Shown here one piece after another: positions 1-7,487 of a stretch of DNA of 45,012 nt. The stretch is taken from contig CALWZE010000030.1 in the NCBI GenBank assembly GCA_944385925.1, forward strand, positions 1 through 45,012, read 5' to 3'. The stretch is from an uncultured Clostridia bacterium. GTDB taxonomy: Bacteria; Bacillota; Clostridia; Oscillospirales; Ruminococcaceae. The stretch's first letter is position 1, and every line of letters begins with the position of its first letter. Both the position numbers and the translations under genes were made by a program. The notes beneath the pieces are model-generated. The model searched no databases and was not told where the DNA came from. It worked only from the letters and a program-made list of their open reading frames with translations.

Positions 1-307
1 CATATGCTTTTCGCTGCGCCGCACGGCTCACGCCTCAAAGCCATATTTCAAGCGGAAAACGGCCATGCACGAAGGCCCCGGCGACTTCAAGCACCTTGGT
101 GTGCATGCAGGAATTGGTAAGCTGAAAATAACAGTATTCCATGGCATTTTCCTCAATCCTTGCCTGGACCCTGCAATCCGGCAGCTGCTTTTCCAAACCC
201 AGACGAAGAAAGCGAAAAAGCCGTAGAAATTCCTGGTAACCGGCCTGAATATCCGTTGTCTGCAAAAGTTCACGATAACGTTCAAGCTTTTTTCTATCAA
301 ACCGCAT
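1..307 (-). pseudogene. DUF7000-like protein, partial, interrupted by in-frame TGA
   Basis: The reading frame starts with ATG at 305-307 and encodes 90 residues ending in FPLEIWL before a TGA at 35-37. The family pattern, as I recall it for DUF7000 proteins, is an N-terminal GDIQ.AY.. segment, a tyrosine-rich middle and a C-terminal (R/F)FE(L/V)WL.G.N..IQK.YW block. Here TDIQAGYQEF and FPLEIWL match. After the stop the same frame continues as GVSRAAQRKAY to the window edge, which fits the expected continuation of that block. The gene therefore appears broken by a nonsense codon inside a conserved motif, or the TGA is a sequencing error. The function of the family is unknown. The C-terminus lies outside the window. 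Confidence 0.5.
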
Positions 308-487
308 TTTCCCGCCCCACGTTTTTATACATTACGTTCCCAAACGTTTTTTAAAAAACATTTTCGATTCTGCACAGCCGAAGCCGCAAAAGCCGCCTCG
401 CTGTTTTCAGGCGGGCAAGCGCCGCACGGCTTTCGCTTCTTTCTGCGCTGCTGAACAAGAAATCTGCCTTCGTTCAAGCAGGCTCAC

Positions 488-892
488 TCAGGGCAGCTTT
501 TCCCCGCAAACGGGGCAGAATCTGTAATTCTGCTGATCGACCGGCGCGCCGCAGTATGGGCAATAACCGGCAGCCGGCTGTTTCCTTTCTTCCGGCAGTA
601 CACTTCCTCCAAACTGCATATTCAGAGGGTCAGGCTCTTCCCGGCTGTCTGTTATATCAAAGCTGGAGTATCTGCTTTTTCCTGTTGCATTTCGAAAATT
701 ATAAACAGCCTGCACAATGGCCATCACAACAAACAGAATGCCGAACACAGCCATGAAAGGCACGCCCATCCGCAAGGTCATCACCGTCCAAAACACGCCA
801 AACAGAGCCGCAATAACACTTCCGATGCCGCCCATCATGGAAGGGCCGCGTCCCGGCTTTATACTTTTCATTCCAGTTCTACCTCCGAACAT
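488..892 (-). CDS. Small membrane protein with C-terminal zinc ribbon
   Basis: This encodes 134 residues. Two hydrophobic helices lie at about residues 20-40 and 43-63, followed by a polar linker. A C-terminal zinc-ribbon motif reads CPYCGAP at about 111-117 and CPVCGEKL at the very end, giving four cysteines for one zinc. The layout is a membrane anchor with a cytosolic zinc ribbon, common in Firmicutes proteins of unknown role. An alternative ATG eight codons in (MKSIKPGRG) cannot be excluded. It is transcribed away from the ferritin-like gene at 1045. The protein family is not recognised beyond the zinc ribbon. Confidence 0.7.
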   Translation of the reverse strand: MFGGRTGMKSIKPGRGPSMMGGIGSVIAALFGVFWTVMTLRMGVPFMAVFGILFVVMAIVQAVYNFRNATGKSRYSSFDITDSREEPDPLNMQFGGSVLPEERKQPAAGYCPYCGAPVDQQNYRFCPVCGEKLP

Positions 893-1044
893 ATTTATTT
901 AAATTTTAAGCGAAAAATATCCGCCCGTCAATTTCCAGCATAAACGGGCAGCGAACACGAATAATAAGTTTGAAAGCAAATCAAAAAAAGGAGACGGCCG
1001 CTTCGGCACAGCTTTCATTTCACGCCGCGGCCACAATCTGGAAT

Positions 1045-1503
1045 ATGAAACTCACACCACAGGAAAAAATGTTTTTAACCAACCTTCAGACACAGGAAGA
1101 GATGTGCGTAGAGAAGTACCGTTACTATGCCGGTCAGGCCAAGGACGAGGATCTGAAGGATCTTTTTACCCGCATCGGTAAAAACGAGAAAAAGCATTAC
1201 GACGCACTCGGCCAGCTGATGCAGGGAAAAATCCCCTCTGTCAGCGCACAGGATACCGCCGCGGACACCTATGAATCCGTCGGCAAGTACGCAAAAGGCG
1301 GCAGAGCAGCCGACAAGAAGCATGACGCGTTTCTGTGCACCGACAGTATCACGACCGAAAAATATGTCGCATCCGCCTATAACAACGACCTGTTTCATTT
1401 TGCTTCGCCTGAGCTGCGCAGCGTGCTGAACAGCATCCAGACCGAAGAGCAGAATCACGCTGAACTGATCTATAAGTACAAGACAGCCAACGAGATGTGC
1501 TAA
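1045..1503 (+). CDS. Ferritin-like / CotF-type spore coat protein
   Basis: From the ATG at 1045 this is 152 residues starting MKLTPQEKMFLTNLQTQEE, which resembles CotF/ferritin-like coat proteins (typically starting near M.T.KE..L..L..QE..C..KY). It is all-helical with ferritin-like diiron signatures: an early Glu in EEMCVEKY, EKKHYD, a later TEKYV and EEQNHAEL, so two ExxH motifs are present. The frame is open upstream to a TTG at 970 with AAAGGAG at about 987-993, but that upstream peptide is not family-like, and no strong ribosome site precedes 1045. The start is therefore uncertain. Likely role: a spore coat or iron/peroxide-handling protein. Followed by a bidirectional terminator. Confidence 0.7.
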   Translation: MKLTPQEKMFLTNLQTQEEMCVEKYRYYAGQAKDEDLKDLFTRIGKNEKKHYDALGQLMQGKIPSVSAQDTAADTYESVGKYAKGGRAADKKHDAFLCTDSITTEKYVASAYNNDLFHFASPELRSVLNSIQTEEQNHAELIYKYKTANEMC

Positions 1504-1660
1504 GCTGCCCAATGCTGCACGAAAAGGGTTGCGGTAAATCAGCTTGCGGATAAAACTTGAACCTTTGGGATTTCTGCAATCCGAAATCCGTTTTTCCTTA
1601 TCAACCGTCGGCTTCCTTCACCTTTTGAACAAACTTTCAAACCCTTAATAAAATCGCAAT

Positions 1661-1714
1661 AAAAAGCCCCGCTGGATCCGGAAATGACAGGATTTCCGCC
1701 ACGCGGGGCTTTTT
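1661..1714. terminator. Bidirectional intrinsic terminator
   Basis: AAAAAGCCCCGC at 1661-1672 pairs with GCGGGGCTTTTT at 1703-1714, and an inner hairpin (CGGAAAT/ATTTCCG) extends the structure. There are A and T runs on both sides. It lies between the convergent genes ending at 1503 (+) and 1747 (-), so it can serve both. Confidence 0.85.
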
Positions 1715-1746
1715 TGTTGTAACAAAGATAGCGAAAACAGTTTTTT

Positions 1747-2469
1747 TCAGCAGCAAACCTTTTTTGCGCTTTTTCCGGTCTTTTGCGCTATATACAAAAG
1801 GGCCGCCGTTACAATCGTGAAGCCTGCCACAGTGACAAGATAGGCAAGCGAAGCAAAAAGCCAAAGCGGAATGCTTTTCAAAAACGGGCGATCAGTCATG
1901 TAGAAATAATTGCCGCCTGTCAGCGCGTTTGCGACAAGTGCAGCCGGAAAGTATACAGTAAAGGCGATGATTGCTCTGCGGCAGCCTGCCCAGGAGGGGC
2001 GCCAGCCATAGGCCACAAATCCGAAAATCGGAATCAGCACCGTGATCAAATGGTTTATCATGTAAGACAGACCGCTGACATGCGCGAAGTGGTAGACATT
2101 CATCGGATAGAAAAGTGAAATCAAAGCAAATATACTGAAATAGAAGACAACATCCAGCACTTTTGTGTTTTCGGTCAGCAGAAATACAATGGTCAGCAAA
2201 CTTGCTACGCGGCACAGGTGAAGCGGCAGGCCCTCCGACCAGAAAACATCGGTTGCCAAAGCGTACCAGCCATAAAGTAAAAACACCTGCTGAAAAGCCA
2301 TCACGCCCAGAAAGATTTTTGCGGTGCGTCTGCGATGCGCACAAATATGATTCCTGCTGCGGATAAACCAGAATACTGCCGCCGCGCAAAATACGAGATA
2401 GGCAACATGCTCCGCCGAATACATTTTGACAAACGGCGCCTGCGTGGAGTAAAAAAAGCTCCAGTCCAT
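1747..2469 (-). CDS. YwaF/TIGR02206-family integral membrane protein
   Basis: This encodes 240 residues with six or seven hydrophobic segments. Features matching the TIGR02206 (YwaF) family are an N-terminal FSAEH-like block (MYSAEHVAYLVF), a polar RSRNHI loop, a central LPLHLCRVAS segment and a late GGNYFYMTDRP motif. The function is unknown in bacteria; the family is distantly related to TMEM164. The start is placed at the ATG at 2467-2469, with GAGGTG six bases upstream. A GTG nine bases earlier falls inside that ribosome site and is unlikely. It converges with the coat-protein gene and shares its terminator. Confidence 0.85.
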   Translation of the reverse strand: MDWSFFYSTQAPFVKMYSAEHVAYLVFCAAAVFWFIRSRNHICAHRRRTAKIFLGVMAFQQVFLLYGWYALATDVFWSEGLPLHLCRVASLLTIVFLLTENTKVLDVVFYFSIFALISLFYPMNVYHFAHVSGLSYMINHLITVLIPIFGFVAYGWRPSWAGCRRAIIAFTVYFPAALVANALTGGNYFYMTDRPFLKSIPLWLFASLAYLVTVAGFTIVTAALLYIAQKTGKSAKKVCC

Positions 2470-2586
2470 TTTCAGCACCTCACAAAAAACTGCCTTTACT
2501 ATATCAAACGATTATTCCTGCGTCCAGCATTCAAAATTTAAATTTGTGTGAGACGCAGGTAAACCCATTCAAGCATGGTAGCAGCA

Positions 2587-3978
2587 TTAAAGGTTCTGAA
2601 ACGCTTCACATTTGCTGCGCAATACACGGGTGCAGACCGATTCGCCTTCACGTGCCAGCTTTTCTTCGTCCACACCAATCAGCTCACCGTCGCGGAAGAC
2701 AACCTTTCCGCCGATCATGGTCATCGCTACCTCTCCGGTCAAACCGACCCGTACAAGCAGGTTTTTGGGGTCATGCAGCGCGCCGCTCAGTTCCAGTTTC
2801 GCGGCGTCGATCATAAACAGGTCCGCAGCTTTTCCCTCTTCCAGCGTACCAAGATCCGGACGTCCGAGCGTTTTCGCGCCGGCCACCGTGCCAATCTTGA
2901 GCATTTCATAAGGGGAAATGCACCCGCCGCGCTGTTTGCTGTGGAAAGCCTGCATCATCCAGCCGGTGCGCAGCGCATCCAGCAGATTAGAACTGTCATT
3001 GGTCGCAGAGCCATCGCAGCCAAGTGAAACACAGACGCCAGCGTTCTGCATACTGCGAATATTGAGAATCGGAAAACCGCCCAGAATTGCCGGAGCCGGA
3101 CAATGCGATACGCCGGTTCCCGTTTCAGCCATAACGCCGATTTCCTGCTCGTTGAGCTCCCAACCATGCGCTATCCACACGTCCGGGCCGACAAAGCCAA
3201 TATCGCGGCACCAGTCCAGCGTCCGTTTTCCCCAACGCTCAACCATGATGTCGTTTTCGCCCTCGCCGAGATGGGTATGCATGTGCAATCCCCTCGCACG
3301 GCAAAATTCAACCGTCCGCTCGAAGGTCTCTTTCCAGCTGTTGATCGGCTGACAGGGAGAGGGCACGATCTGTGCCATCGAGAAAGGCGCGGGATCATGA
3401 TATCTCTGCACCAGCCGCTCGCAGTCTGCCAGATATTCGTCCGTATCTTCCAGCATATTATCCGGAATCGTGCTTCCCTTCTCGCGCGGCAGGCTGTTGA
3501 CCCCTCTGCCTGCATGATAGCGAATACCCAGTTCTCCCGCTGCCTGCATCTGCCGGTCCACCGGCGCTTTTCCGGTCGCTTTTGTAAAGCAGTACTGGTG
3601 ATCGAACGCACAGGTGCATCCGTGTTTAATTAAATCCGCAAAGGCGGTCAGACTGGAATAGTAGATCACTTCATCGTCAATGATCTGGAATATGCGATAT
3701 ATTTTATCCAGCCACTGCGGAACCGTCATATTCGGGTAATCCACTGTCCGCAGATTGCGAACAAAGGTCTGGAAAAAATGATGGTGCGTATTGATAAGAC
3801 CAGGGTAAACGATATGATCGGTTGCATCAATCAGTTCGTCGTAAGGTTCATTGATATTTTTGCCTATTTTGAGGATTTGCTGCCCCTCAATCAGCATGTC
3901 CGCGCCGTAATAAACTGAGTCTTTTTCATCACAGGATACGATTGCCAATGCGTTTTTTAGCAGTTTTCGATTATTCAT
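2587..3978 (-). CDS. Amidohydrolase, probable 8-oxoguanine deaminase
   Basis: This encodes 463 residues of the metal-dependent amidohydrolase superfamily, ATZ/TRZ-like branch. Visible motifs are the first-strand NTHHHFFQ metal site, the HTHLGEGE histidine, WIAHGWEL with the next metal or catalytic histidine, SHCPAP, and the terminal GCDGSATND aspartate. The sequence closely resembles annotated 8-oxoguanine deaminases and hydroxydechloroatrazine ethylaminohydrolases (NTHHH, VPSPCQP, GVSHCPAPA), so a purine-type deaminase acting on oxidised guanine is the best guess. The start is the ATG at 3976-3978, preceded by GGAGAGG nine bases upstream; the longer open frame to 4128 lacks family similarity. 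It lies downstream of deoB and tRNA-Pro but has its own promoter, so it is not clearly in their operon. Confidence 0.8.
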   Translation of the reverse strand: MNNRKLLKNALAIVSCDEKDSVYYGADMLIEGQQILKIGKNINEPYDELIDATDHIVYPGLINTHHHFFQTFVRNLRTVDYPNMTVPQWLDKIYRIFQIIDDEVIYYSSLTAFADLIKHGCTCAFDHQYCFTKATGKAPVDRQMQAAGELGIRYHAGRGVNSLPREKGSTIPDNMLEDTDEYLADCERLVQRYHDPAPFSMAQIVPSPCQPINSWKETFERTVEFCRARGLHMHTHLGEGENDIMVERWGKRTLDWCRDIGFVGPDVWIAHGWELNEQEIGVMAETGTGVSHCPAPAILGGFPILNIRSMQNAGVCVSLGCDGSATNDSSNLLDALRTGWMMQAFHSKQRGGCISPYEMLKIGTVAGAKTLGRPDLGTLEEGKAADLFMIDAAKLELSGALHDPKNLLVRVGLTGEVAMTMIGGKVVFRDGELIGVDEEKLAREGESVCTRVLRSKCEAFQNL

Positions 3979-4053
3979 GGCAGTTTTCCTCTCCTTTAAT
4001 CGGATTTTCCTGTCTGTGGTAAAAATACTTGCTGTAGTTTTCATATTTTCACC

Positions 4054-4081
4054 ATTATACAACAAAAACCGCGCCAAACAA
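4054..4081 (-). promoter_or_regulatory. Putative promoter of the amidohydrolase gene
   Basis: On the minus strand there is a perfect TATAAT -10 box (4054-4059) and a weak TTGTTT -35 box (4076-4081) with a 16-base spacer, about 75 bases before the start codon. The -35 overlaps the hairpin at 4068-4099. Confidence 0.45.
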
Positions 4082-4099
4082 AGTTGTTGGACGCGGTTA
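4063..4099 (-). terminator. Hairpin plus T-run, minus strand
   Basis: An inverted repeat AACCGCG...CGCGGTT with TTGG/CCAA inside (about 4068-4099) is followed on the minus strand by TTTTTGTTGT. It could be a read-through terminator behind tRNA-Pro, or a hairpin overlapping the amidohydrolase promoter that regulates it. Confidence 0.5.
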
Positions 4100-4315
4100 A
4101 ATCGTTGAACCATGATTTTCATTGTCAATCGAGTCGAGAATAAATTCTATTGCATTGCCAAAATAAAAGCAAAGCTTCTTCTATTCTCGTAAACCTTTAA
4201 AGCTTGATTTACCATAATCGCAATATAATGATGCTATATAAGAATATGAAAAATATACAGGGCCATATATGATTATTGCCTGCACAGAATCATCGCGTAC
4301 ATTTGCAAAATTAAA

Positions 4316-4350
4316 TAAAAAATCGGAGTGTCCAATTTGAACACTCCGAT
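4316..4350 (-). terminator. Intrinsic terminator of tRNA-Pro
   Basis: ATCGGAGTGT (4322-4331) pairs perfectly with ACACTCCGAT (4341-4350) around a nine-base loop, followed on the minus strand by TTTTTTATTT. It begins directly at the CCA end of the tRNA gene. Confidence 0.9.
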
Positions 4351-4426
4351 GGTCCGAGTGACAGGAGTCGAACCTGCGGCCTCTTGAACCCCATTCAAGC
4401 GCGCTACCAAACTGCGCTACACCCGG
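4350..4426 (-). tRNA. tRNA-Pro (GGG anticodon)
   Basis: This is a 77-base cloverleaf on the minus strand. The acceptor stem is CCGGGTG/CACTCGG with one G-T pair. The D-arm is GCGC/GCGC, the anticodon stem is CTTGA/TCAAG with loop ATGGGGT (anticodon GGG), and the T-arm is GCAGG-TTCGACT-CCTGT. The discriminator A and CCA are genome-encoded. It has its own promoter and terminator. Confidence 0.95.
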
Positions 4427-4443
4427 TCGCTGAACCGAATAAT

Positions 4444-4472
4444 ATAGTAGCACAATTTTGCCTATATTGCAA
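4444..4472 (-). promoter_or_regulatory. Promoter of tRNA-Pro
   Basis: On the minus strand there is TTGCAA (4467-4472), a 17-base spacer and TACTAT (4444-4449), ending 18 bases before the tRNA 5' end. This is a good sigma-A-type match. Confidence 0.7.
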
Positions 4473-4513
4473 GACCTATTTTTCGAAAATAGAGATGGGA
4501 TTCTGCCGCCGCA

Positions 4514-5695
4514 TTACTTTTTTATTTCCGGCCAGAAGCTGGTGCCATCCAGCTGCGCCGCAACGCCGAGGTAATCGCAGGTTGTCGCAGCGATATCGGC
4601 AAAAGTAGCCCGTGTATGCAGGTTTACGCCTTCACGAACAGGCGCGCCGTACGCAATCATCGGCGTATATTCTCTGGAGTGATCGGTGGACTGCGTAAAT
4701 CCCGGATCACAGCCGTGATCCGCTGTAATGATCAGCAAATCGTCCGGGCGCATCTTCTTAACAAACTGCGAAAGCTGACCGTCAAATTCGCTCATCGCTG
4801 CCGCATAGCCGTCCACGTTATTCCGGTGTCCATACAGCATGTCAAAATCAACGAGGTTAACAAAGGCCAGGCCCTCGAAATCACGATCAGCGAGTTCCAG
4901 GGTAATTTCCATGCCATTGTAATTACCCTTACTTTTGATCTGTTCGCTTACGCCGACGCCGGCAAAAATATCATAAATTTTTCCAACGCCGATCGTCTGC
5001 ATACCCGCACTGCCGATAAAATCCAGCATTGTCTTTTTAGGGGGATTAAGTGAAAAATCATGCCGGTTGGTCGTGCGTTTAAAATCCGTTTTATCGTGAC
5101 CGATAAACGGACGTGCAATGACTCTGCCCACAGCATGTTTCCCACTTGCCGTCATCATATCGCGCGCGATTTGGCAAATCCGGTACTGCTCTTGGAGCGG
5201 AATAATCTCTTCGTGTGCGGCGACCTGAAACACGCTGTCCGCCGATGTGTAAAGAATAAGTTTTCCGGTTTTCATGTGCTCTTCGCCATAATCCACCAGA
5301 GCCTGTGTACCGGAATAGGGTTTGTTGCACAGCACCTTGCGGCCAACCGCTTTTTCGAAAGGCTCGACAACCTCAGGCGGGAAACCGTCCGGATAGGTGG
5401 GCATCGGTCTCGGGGAAATAATGCCGGCAATCTCCCAATGTCCGATTGTGGTGTCCTTGCCCATAGACTGCTCCACCATTCGCGCAAAGCTAGCCGTCGG
5501 TTTTTCCACCTCCTGAGCACAATCTACACCGTCTATATTAAACAGGCCCATCTGCCGCAATAAGGGCGTGTTAAACTGCGATGAGCCAGCAATGCTGCGC
5601 AATGTGTTTGCCCCTACATCTCCAAACTTATCCGCGTCAGGCAACGCCCCAATTCCGAAACTGTCCAGCACAATGATAAAGACACGCTTTGCCAT
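4514..5695 (-). CDS. deoB: Phosphopentomutase
   Basis: This encodes 393 residues, the usual length for DeoB. It interconverts (deoxy)ribose 1-phosphate and 5-phosphate in nucleoside salvage in the cytosol. It is an alkaline-phosphatase-fold enzyme. Visible motifs are RVFIIVLDSFGIGALPDA with the N-terminal metal Asp, the phospho-acceptor region MGKDTTIGHWEIAG with its Thr, GHRNNVDGYA, and the C-terminal metal sites ITADHGCDP and TDHSREYTP. The start has GAAAGGAG about ten bases upstream. No other deo gene adjoins it. The amidohydrolase downstream fits a purine-salvage theme, but the two are separated by the tRNA unit. Confidence 0.97.
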   Translation of the reverse strand: MAKRVFIIVLDSFGIGALPDADKFGDVGANTLRSIAGSSQFNTPLLRQMGLFNIDGVDCAQEVEKPTASFARMVEQSMGKDTTIGHWEIAGIISPRPMPTYPDGFPPEVVEPFEKAVGRKVLCNKPYSGTQALVDYGEEHMKTGKLILYTSADSVFQVAAHEEIIPLQEQYRICQIARDMMTASGKHAVGRVIARPFIGHDKTDFKRTTNRHDFSLNPPKKTMLDFIGSAGMQTIGVGKIYDIFAGVGVSEQIKSKGNYNGMEITLELADRDFEGLAFVNLVDFDMLYGHRNNVDGYAAAMSEFDGQLSQFVKKMRPDDLLIITADHGCDPGFTQSTDHSREYTPMIAYGAPVREGVNLHTRATFADIAATTCDYLGVAAQLDGTSFWPEIKK

Positions 5696-5788
5696 AGCTT
5701 AACGCTCCTTTCCTTTTTCATTTAGTTTACCACGTTTATCCCGTAAATCCAACCTGTCTGTGTCCAAATCACCTGTTTTGAAATTTGA

Positions 5789-5817
5789 TTGACACCCTAA
5801 ATCCCTTCGTTTATAAT
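5789..5817 (+). promoter_or_regulatory. Promoter of tRNA-Leu
   Basis: A perfect TTGACA (5789-5794), a 17-base spacer and a perfect TATAAT (5812-5817) lie 16 bases upstream of the tRNA-Leu 5' end. Confidence 0.9.
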
Positions 5818-5833
5818 AGAAACGCATTCATTT

Positions 5834-5920
5834 GCCGCTATGGTGGAATAGGCAGACACAAAGGACTTAAAATCCTTCGGAAGAGATTCCGTACCGGTTC
5901 GACCCCGGTTAGCGGCACCA
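5834..5920 (+). tRNA. tRNA-Leu (TAA anticodon)
   Basis: This is an 87-base class II tRNA. The acceptor is GCCGCTA/TAGCGGC. The anticodon stem is AAGGA/TCCTT with loop CTTAAAA (anticodon TAA). The long variable arm is CGGAAGAGATTCCG, the T-arm is ACCGG-TTCGACC-CCGGT, and the CCA is encoded. It lies directly before the AT-rich recombinase cassette. Confidence 0.96.
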
Positions 5921-5924
5921 AGAT

Positions 5925-5972
5925 AAGTTGACAAATTTCGATGAGAAATTTGTCAACTTTCTTTTTATCTTT
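5925..5972 (+). terminator. Intrinsic terminator of tRNA-Leu
   Basis: A perfect 15-bp stem (AAGTTGACAAATTTC at 5925-5939 with its complement at 5945-5959) has a five-base loop and is followed by TCTTTTTATCTTT. It insulates the downstream cassette from the tRNA promoter. Confidence 0.9.
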
Positions 5973-6039
5973 AAGTGTATAACTAATTGAGCTGCAACGA
6001 TTTCCGTTGCGGCTATTTTCATTTCGAGGAGGAAGTATC

Positions 6040-6507
6040 ATGAATTACTTTCAGAAGAGTGAGTCTATTAAGGCAGGACTGCGGAAAAGATTTCAGGATG
6101 GCAGTTCCAAAATTGCAAAACGTAGATGCTATGGCTATAATGTTGATAGCCATGGTGATTTGATCATTGATCCTGCGGAAGCAGGGGTAGTTCAATGGAT
6201 TTTTAAAGAGTACGCAGATGGAAAGAGTTTGGGTAAAATTGCTGCTGGTTTGGAAGAACAGGGGATTCCTTCCCCAACCGGCAAACCCAAATGGAACAGG
6301 GAAGCAATTGACAAGCTGCTCTCCAATGAAAAATATACCGGATGCGTGCTTCTCCAGAAAACAGTTAGCATTGGTACTGTCCAAATTGAAAATGATGGTC
6401 TTATAGACCGGTATCTCTATACCGGTTCTCATGAGGCCATTATTTCTGACCAATTATTCCGCGTGGTACAGCAGGAAAAGCAGTCCCGGTCTAAAGTCCA
6501 ATTATAA
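6040..6507 (+). CDS. Recombinase-domain protein lacking the catalytic resolvase domain
   Basis: This encodes 155 residues from the ATG at 6040 with a strong GAGGAGG seven bases upstream. Nearly the whole protein is the Recombinase DNA-binding domain (PF07508 type): RCYGYNVDSHGDLIIDP, VVQWIFKEYADGKS, GIPSPTGKPKWNREAI and LLSNEKYTG are its typical blocks. The N-terminal resolvase domain with its catalytic serine is absent. It is a paralogue of the C-terminal half of the next gene (GIPSPTGK..W against GIPTPTGR..W). A clean ribosome site argues for a real short protein, for example an accessory DNA-binding partner, but a decayed recombinase restarted at an internal ATG is also possible. It is more AT-rich than the flanking chromosome. 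Confidence 0.75.
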   Translation: MNYFQKSESIKAGLRKRFQDGSSKIAKRRCYGYNVDSHGDLIIDPAEAGVVQWIFKEYADGKSLGKIAAGLEEQGIPSPTGKPKWNREAIDKLLSNEKYTGCVLLQKTVSIGTVQIENDGLIDRYLYTGSHEAIISDQLFRVVQQEKQSRSKVQL

Positions 6508-6575
6508 ACTCTTTCCATCCTACCGGCATTCTGATACAATAATATCGAAAACTTAAAAAGGTGAAGGATGGATGA

Positions 6576-7484
6576 ATGGCACATGTATCAGAAGTACCGG
6601 CTGGGCGAATATTCAGACCTGATGAGCAGCAGGTCCTGCGTGTAGCAGCATATTGTCGGGTGAGTACGGAACATGAGGAGCAGGAAACTAGTCTGGAGAT
6701 GCAGGAGGCACACTTCCGTGCCATAATCGAGAAAAATCCAAACTGGAAAAGTGCAGGTATTTTTTCTGAAAAAGCAAGTGGCCTGAATTTAAAAGAGCGC
6801 CCCATGTTTTGTGCCCTTATGAGAAAGTGCCGCAAAAAGCAGGTTGACTTGATCCTCATAAAATCCATCAGTCGGCTTGCCCGTAACACTTTGGATTTTC
6901 TCAAAACGCTTCGTGAATTACAGAGCCTAAATATTGACATCTATTTCGAATTAGAAAATCTGTGGCTTCATGAACAGACAATCCAATTGGCAATTATCAT
7001 ATACGGCGCAATGGCACAGGCTGAGAGTGAGGATATGAGCCGCAGCATCAAATGGGGAATCAAACAAGGATTTACAAGTGGGAAATCAGGGTATGCAGAC
7101 TTTGTGTGCTTTGGCTATAAGCGAGGCATCAATGGCGGGTTAATCGTTGATGCGCCGAATGCAGAGATTGTCCATAAAATGTTTGAGCTGCGGGCGGGCG
7201 GAGCGAGCTTCGGAACAATATCTGACTGGCTATATGGACAGGGTATACCCACTCCAACAGGCAGGAGCCGCTGGAGCCGGGAGACGATCTCTAAACTTCT
7301 GAAAAATGAGAAATATGTGGGAGATGTTTTGCTCCAGAAGACCTATGTAAAAGATCTGCTTTCCGGGAAGCAGATTAAAAATACTGGGGAGAAGGAACGA
7401 TATCTGTACCAGTATCACCACCCAGCGATTGTTCGCAGGGAGTTGTTTGAAAAAGTGAACCCGGACAGAATTCTAGAGGAGTAA
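6576..7484 (+). CDS. Compact site-specific serine recombinase
   Basis: This encodes 302 residues. The N-terminal resolvase catalytic domain (about 20-165) has AAYCRVSTE with the predicted nucleophile Ser30 and Arg28, and the KSISRLARNTLDFL block with its conserved arginines. The C-terminal Recombinase domain (about 175-290) has CFGYKRG, GIPTPTGRSRWSRETI and LLKNEKYVGDVLLQKT. It ends shortly after that domain, so the zinc ribbon and coiled coil of full large serine integrases (usually above 450 residues) are missing. The start at 6576 follows AAGGTGAAGG. It ends three bases before the HEPN gene, so the two are probably translationally coupled. It may mobilise or invert the cassette. Confidence 0.9.
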   Translation: MAHVSEVPAGRIFRPDEQQVLRVAAYCRVSTEHEEQETSLEMQEAHFRAIIEKNPNWKSAGIFSEKASGLNLKERPMFCALMRKCRKKQVDLILIKSISRLARNTLDFLKTLRELQSLNIDIYFELENLWLHEQTIQLAIIIYGAMAQAESEDMSRSIKWGIKQGFTSGKSGYADFVCFGYKRGINGGLIVDAPNAEIVHKMFELRAGGASFGTISDWLYGQGIPTPTGRSRWSRETISKLLKNEKYVGDVLLQKTYVKDLLSGKQIKNTGEKERYLYQYHHPAIVRRELFEKVNPDRILEE

Positions 7485-7487
7485 ACC

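Noticed and set aside
35-37. TGA as a selenocysteine codon
   Set aside because: The family position is not a Cys or Sec site, and no SECIS-like hairpin was recognised directly downstream.
5834-5920. tRNA-Leu as integration site of the recombinase cassette
   Set aside because: No repeat of the tRNA 3' end was seen near 8900-9260, and serine recombinases rarely use tRNA genes. The proximity may be chance.
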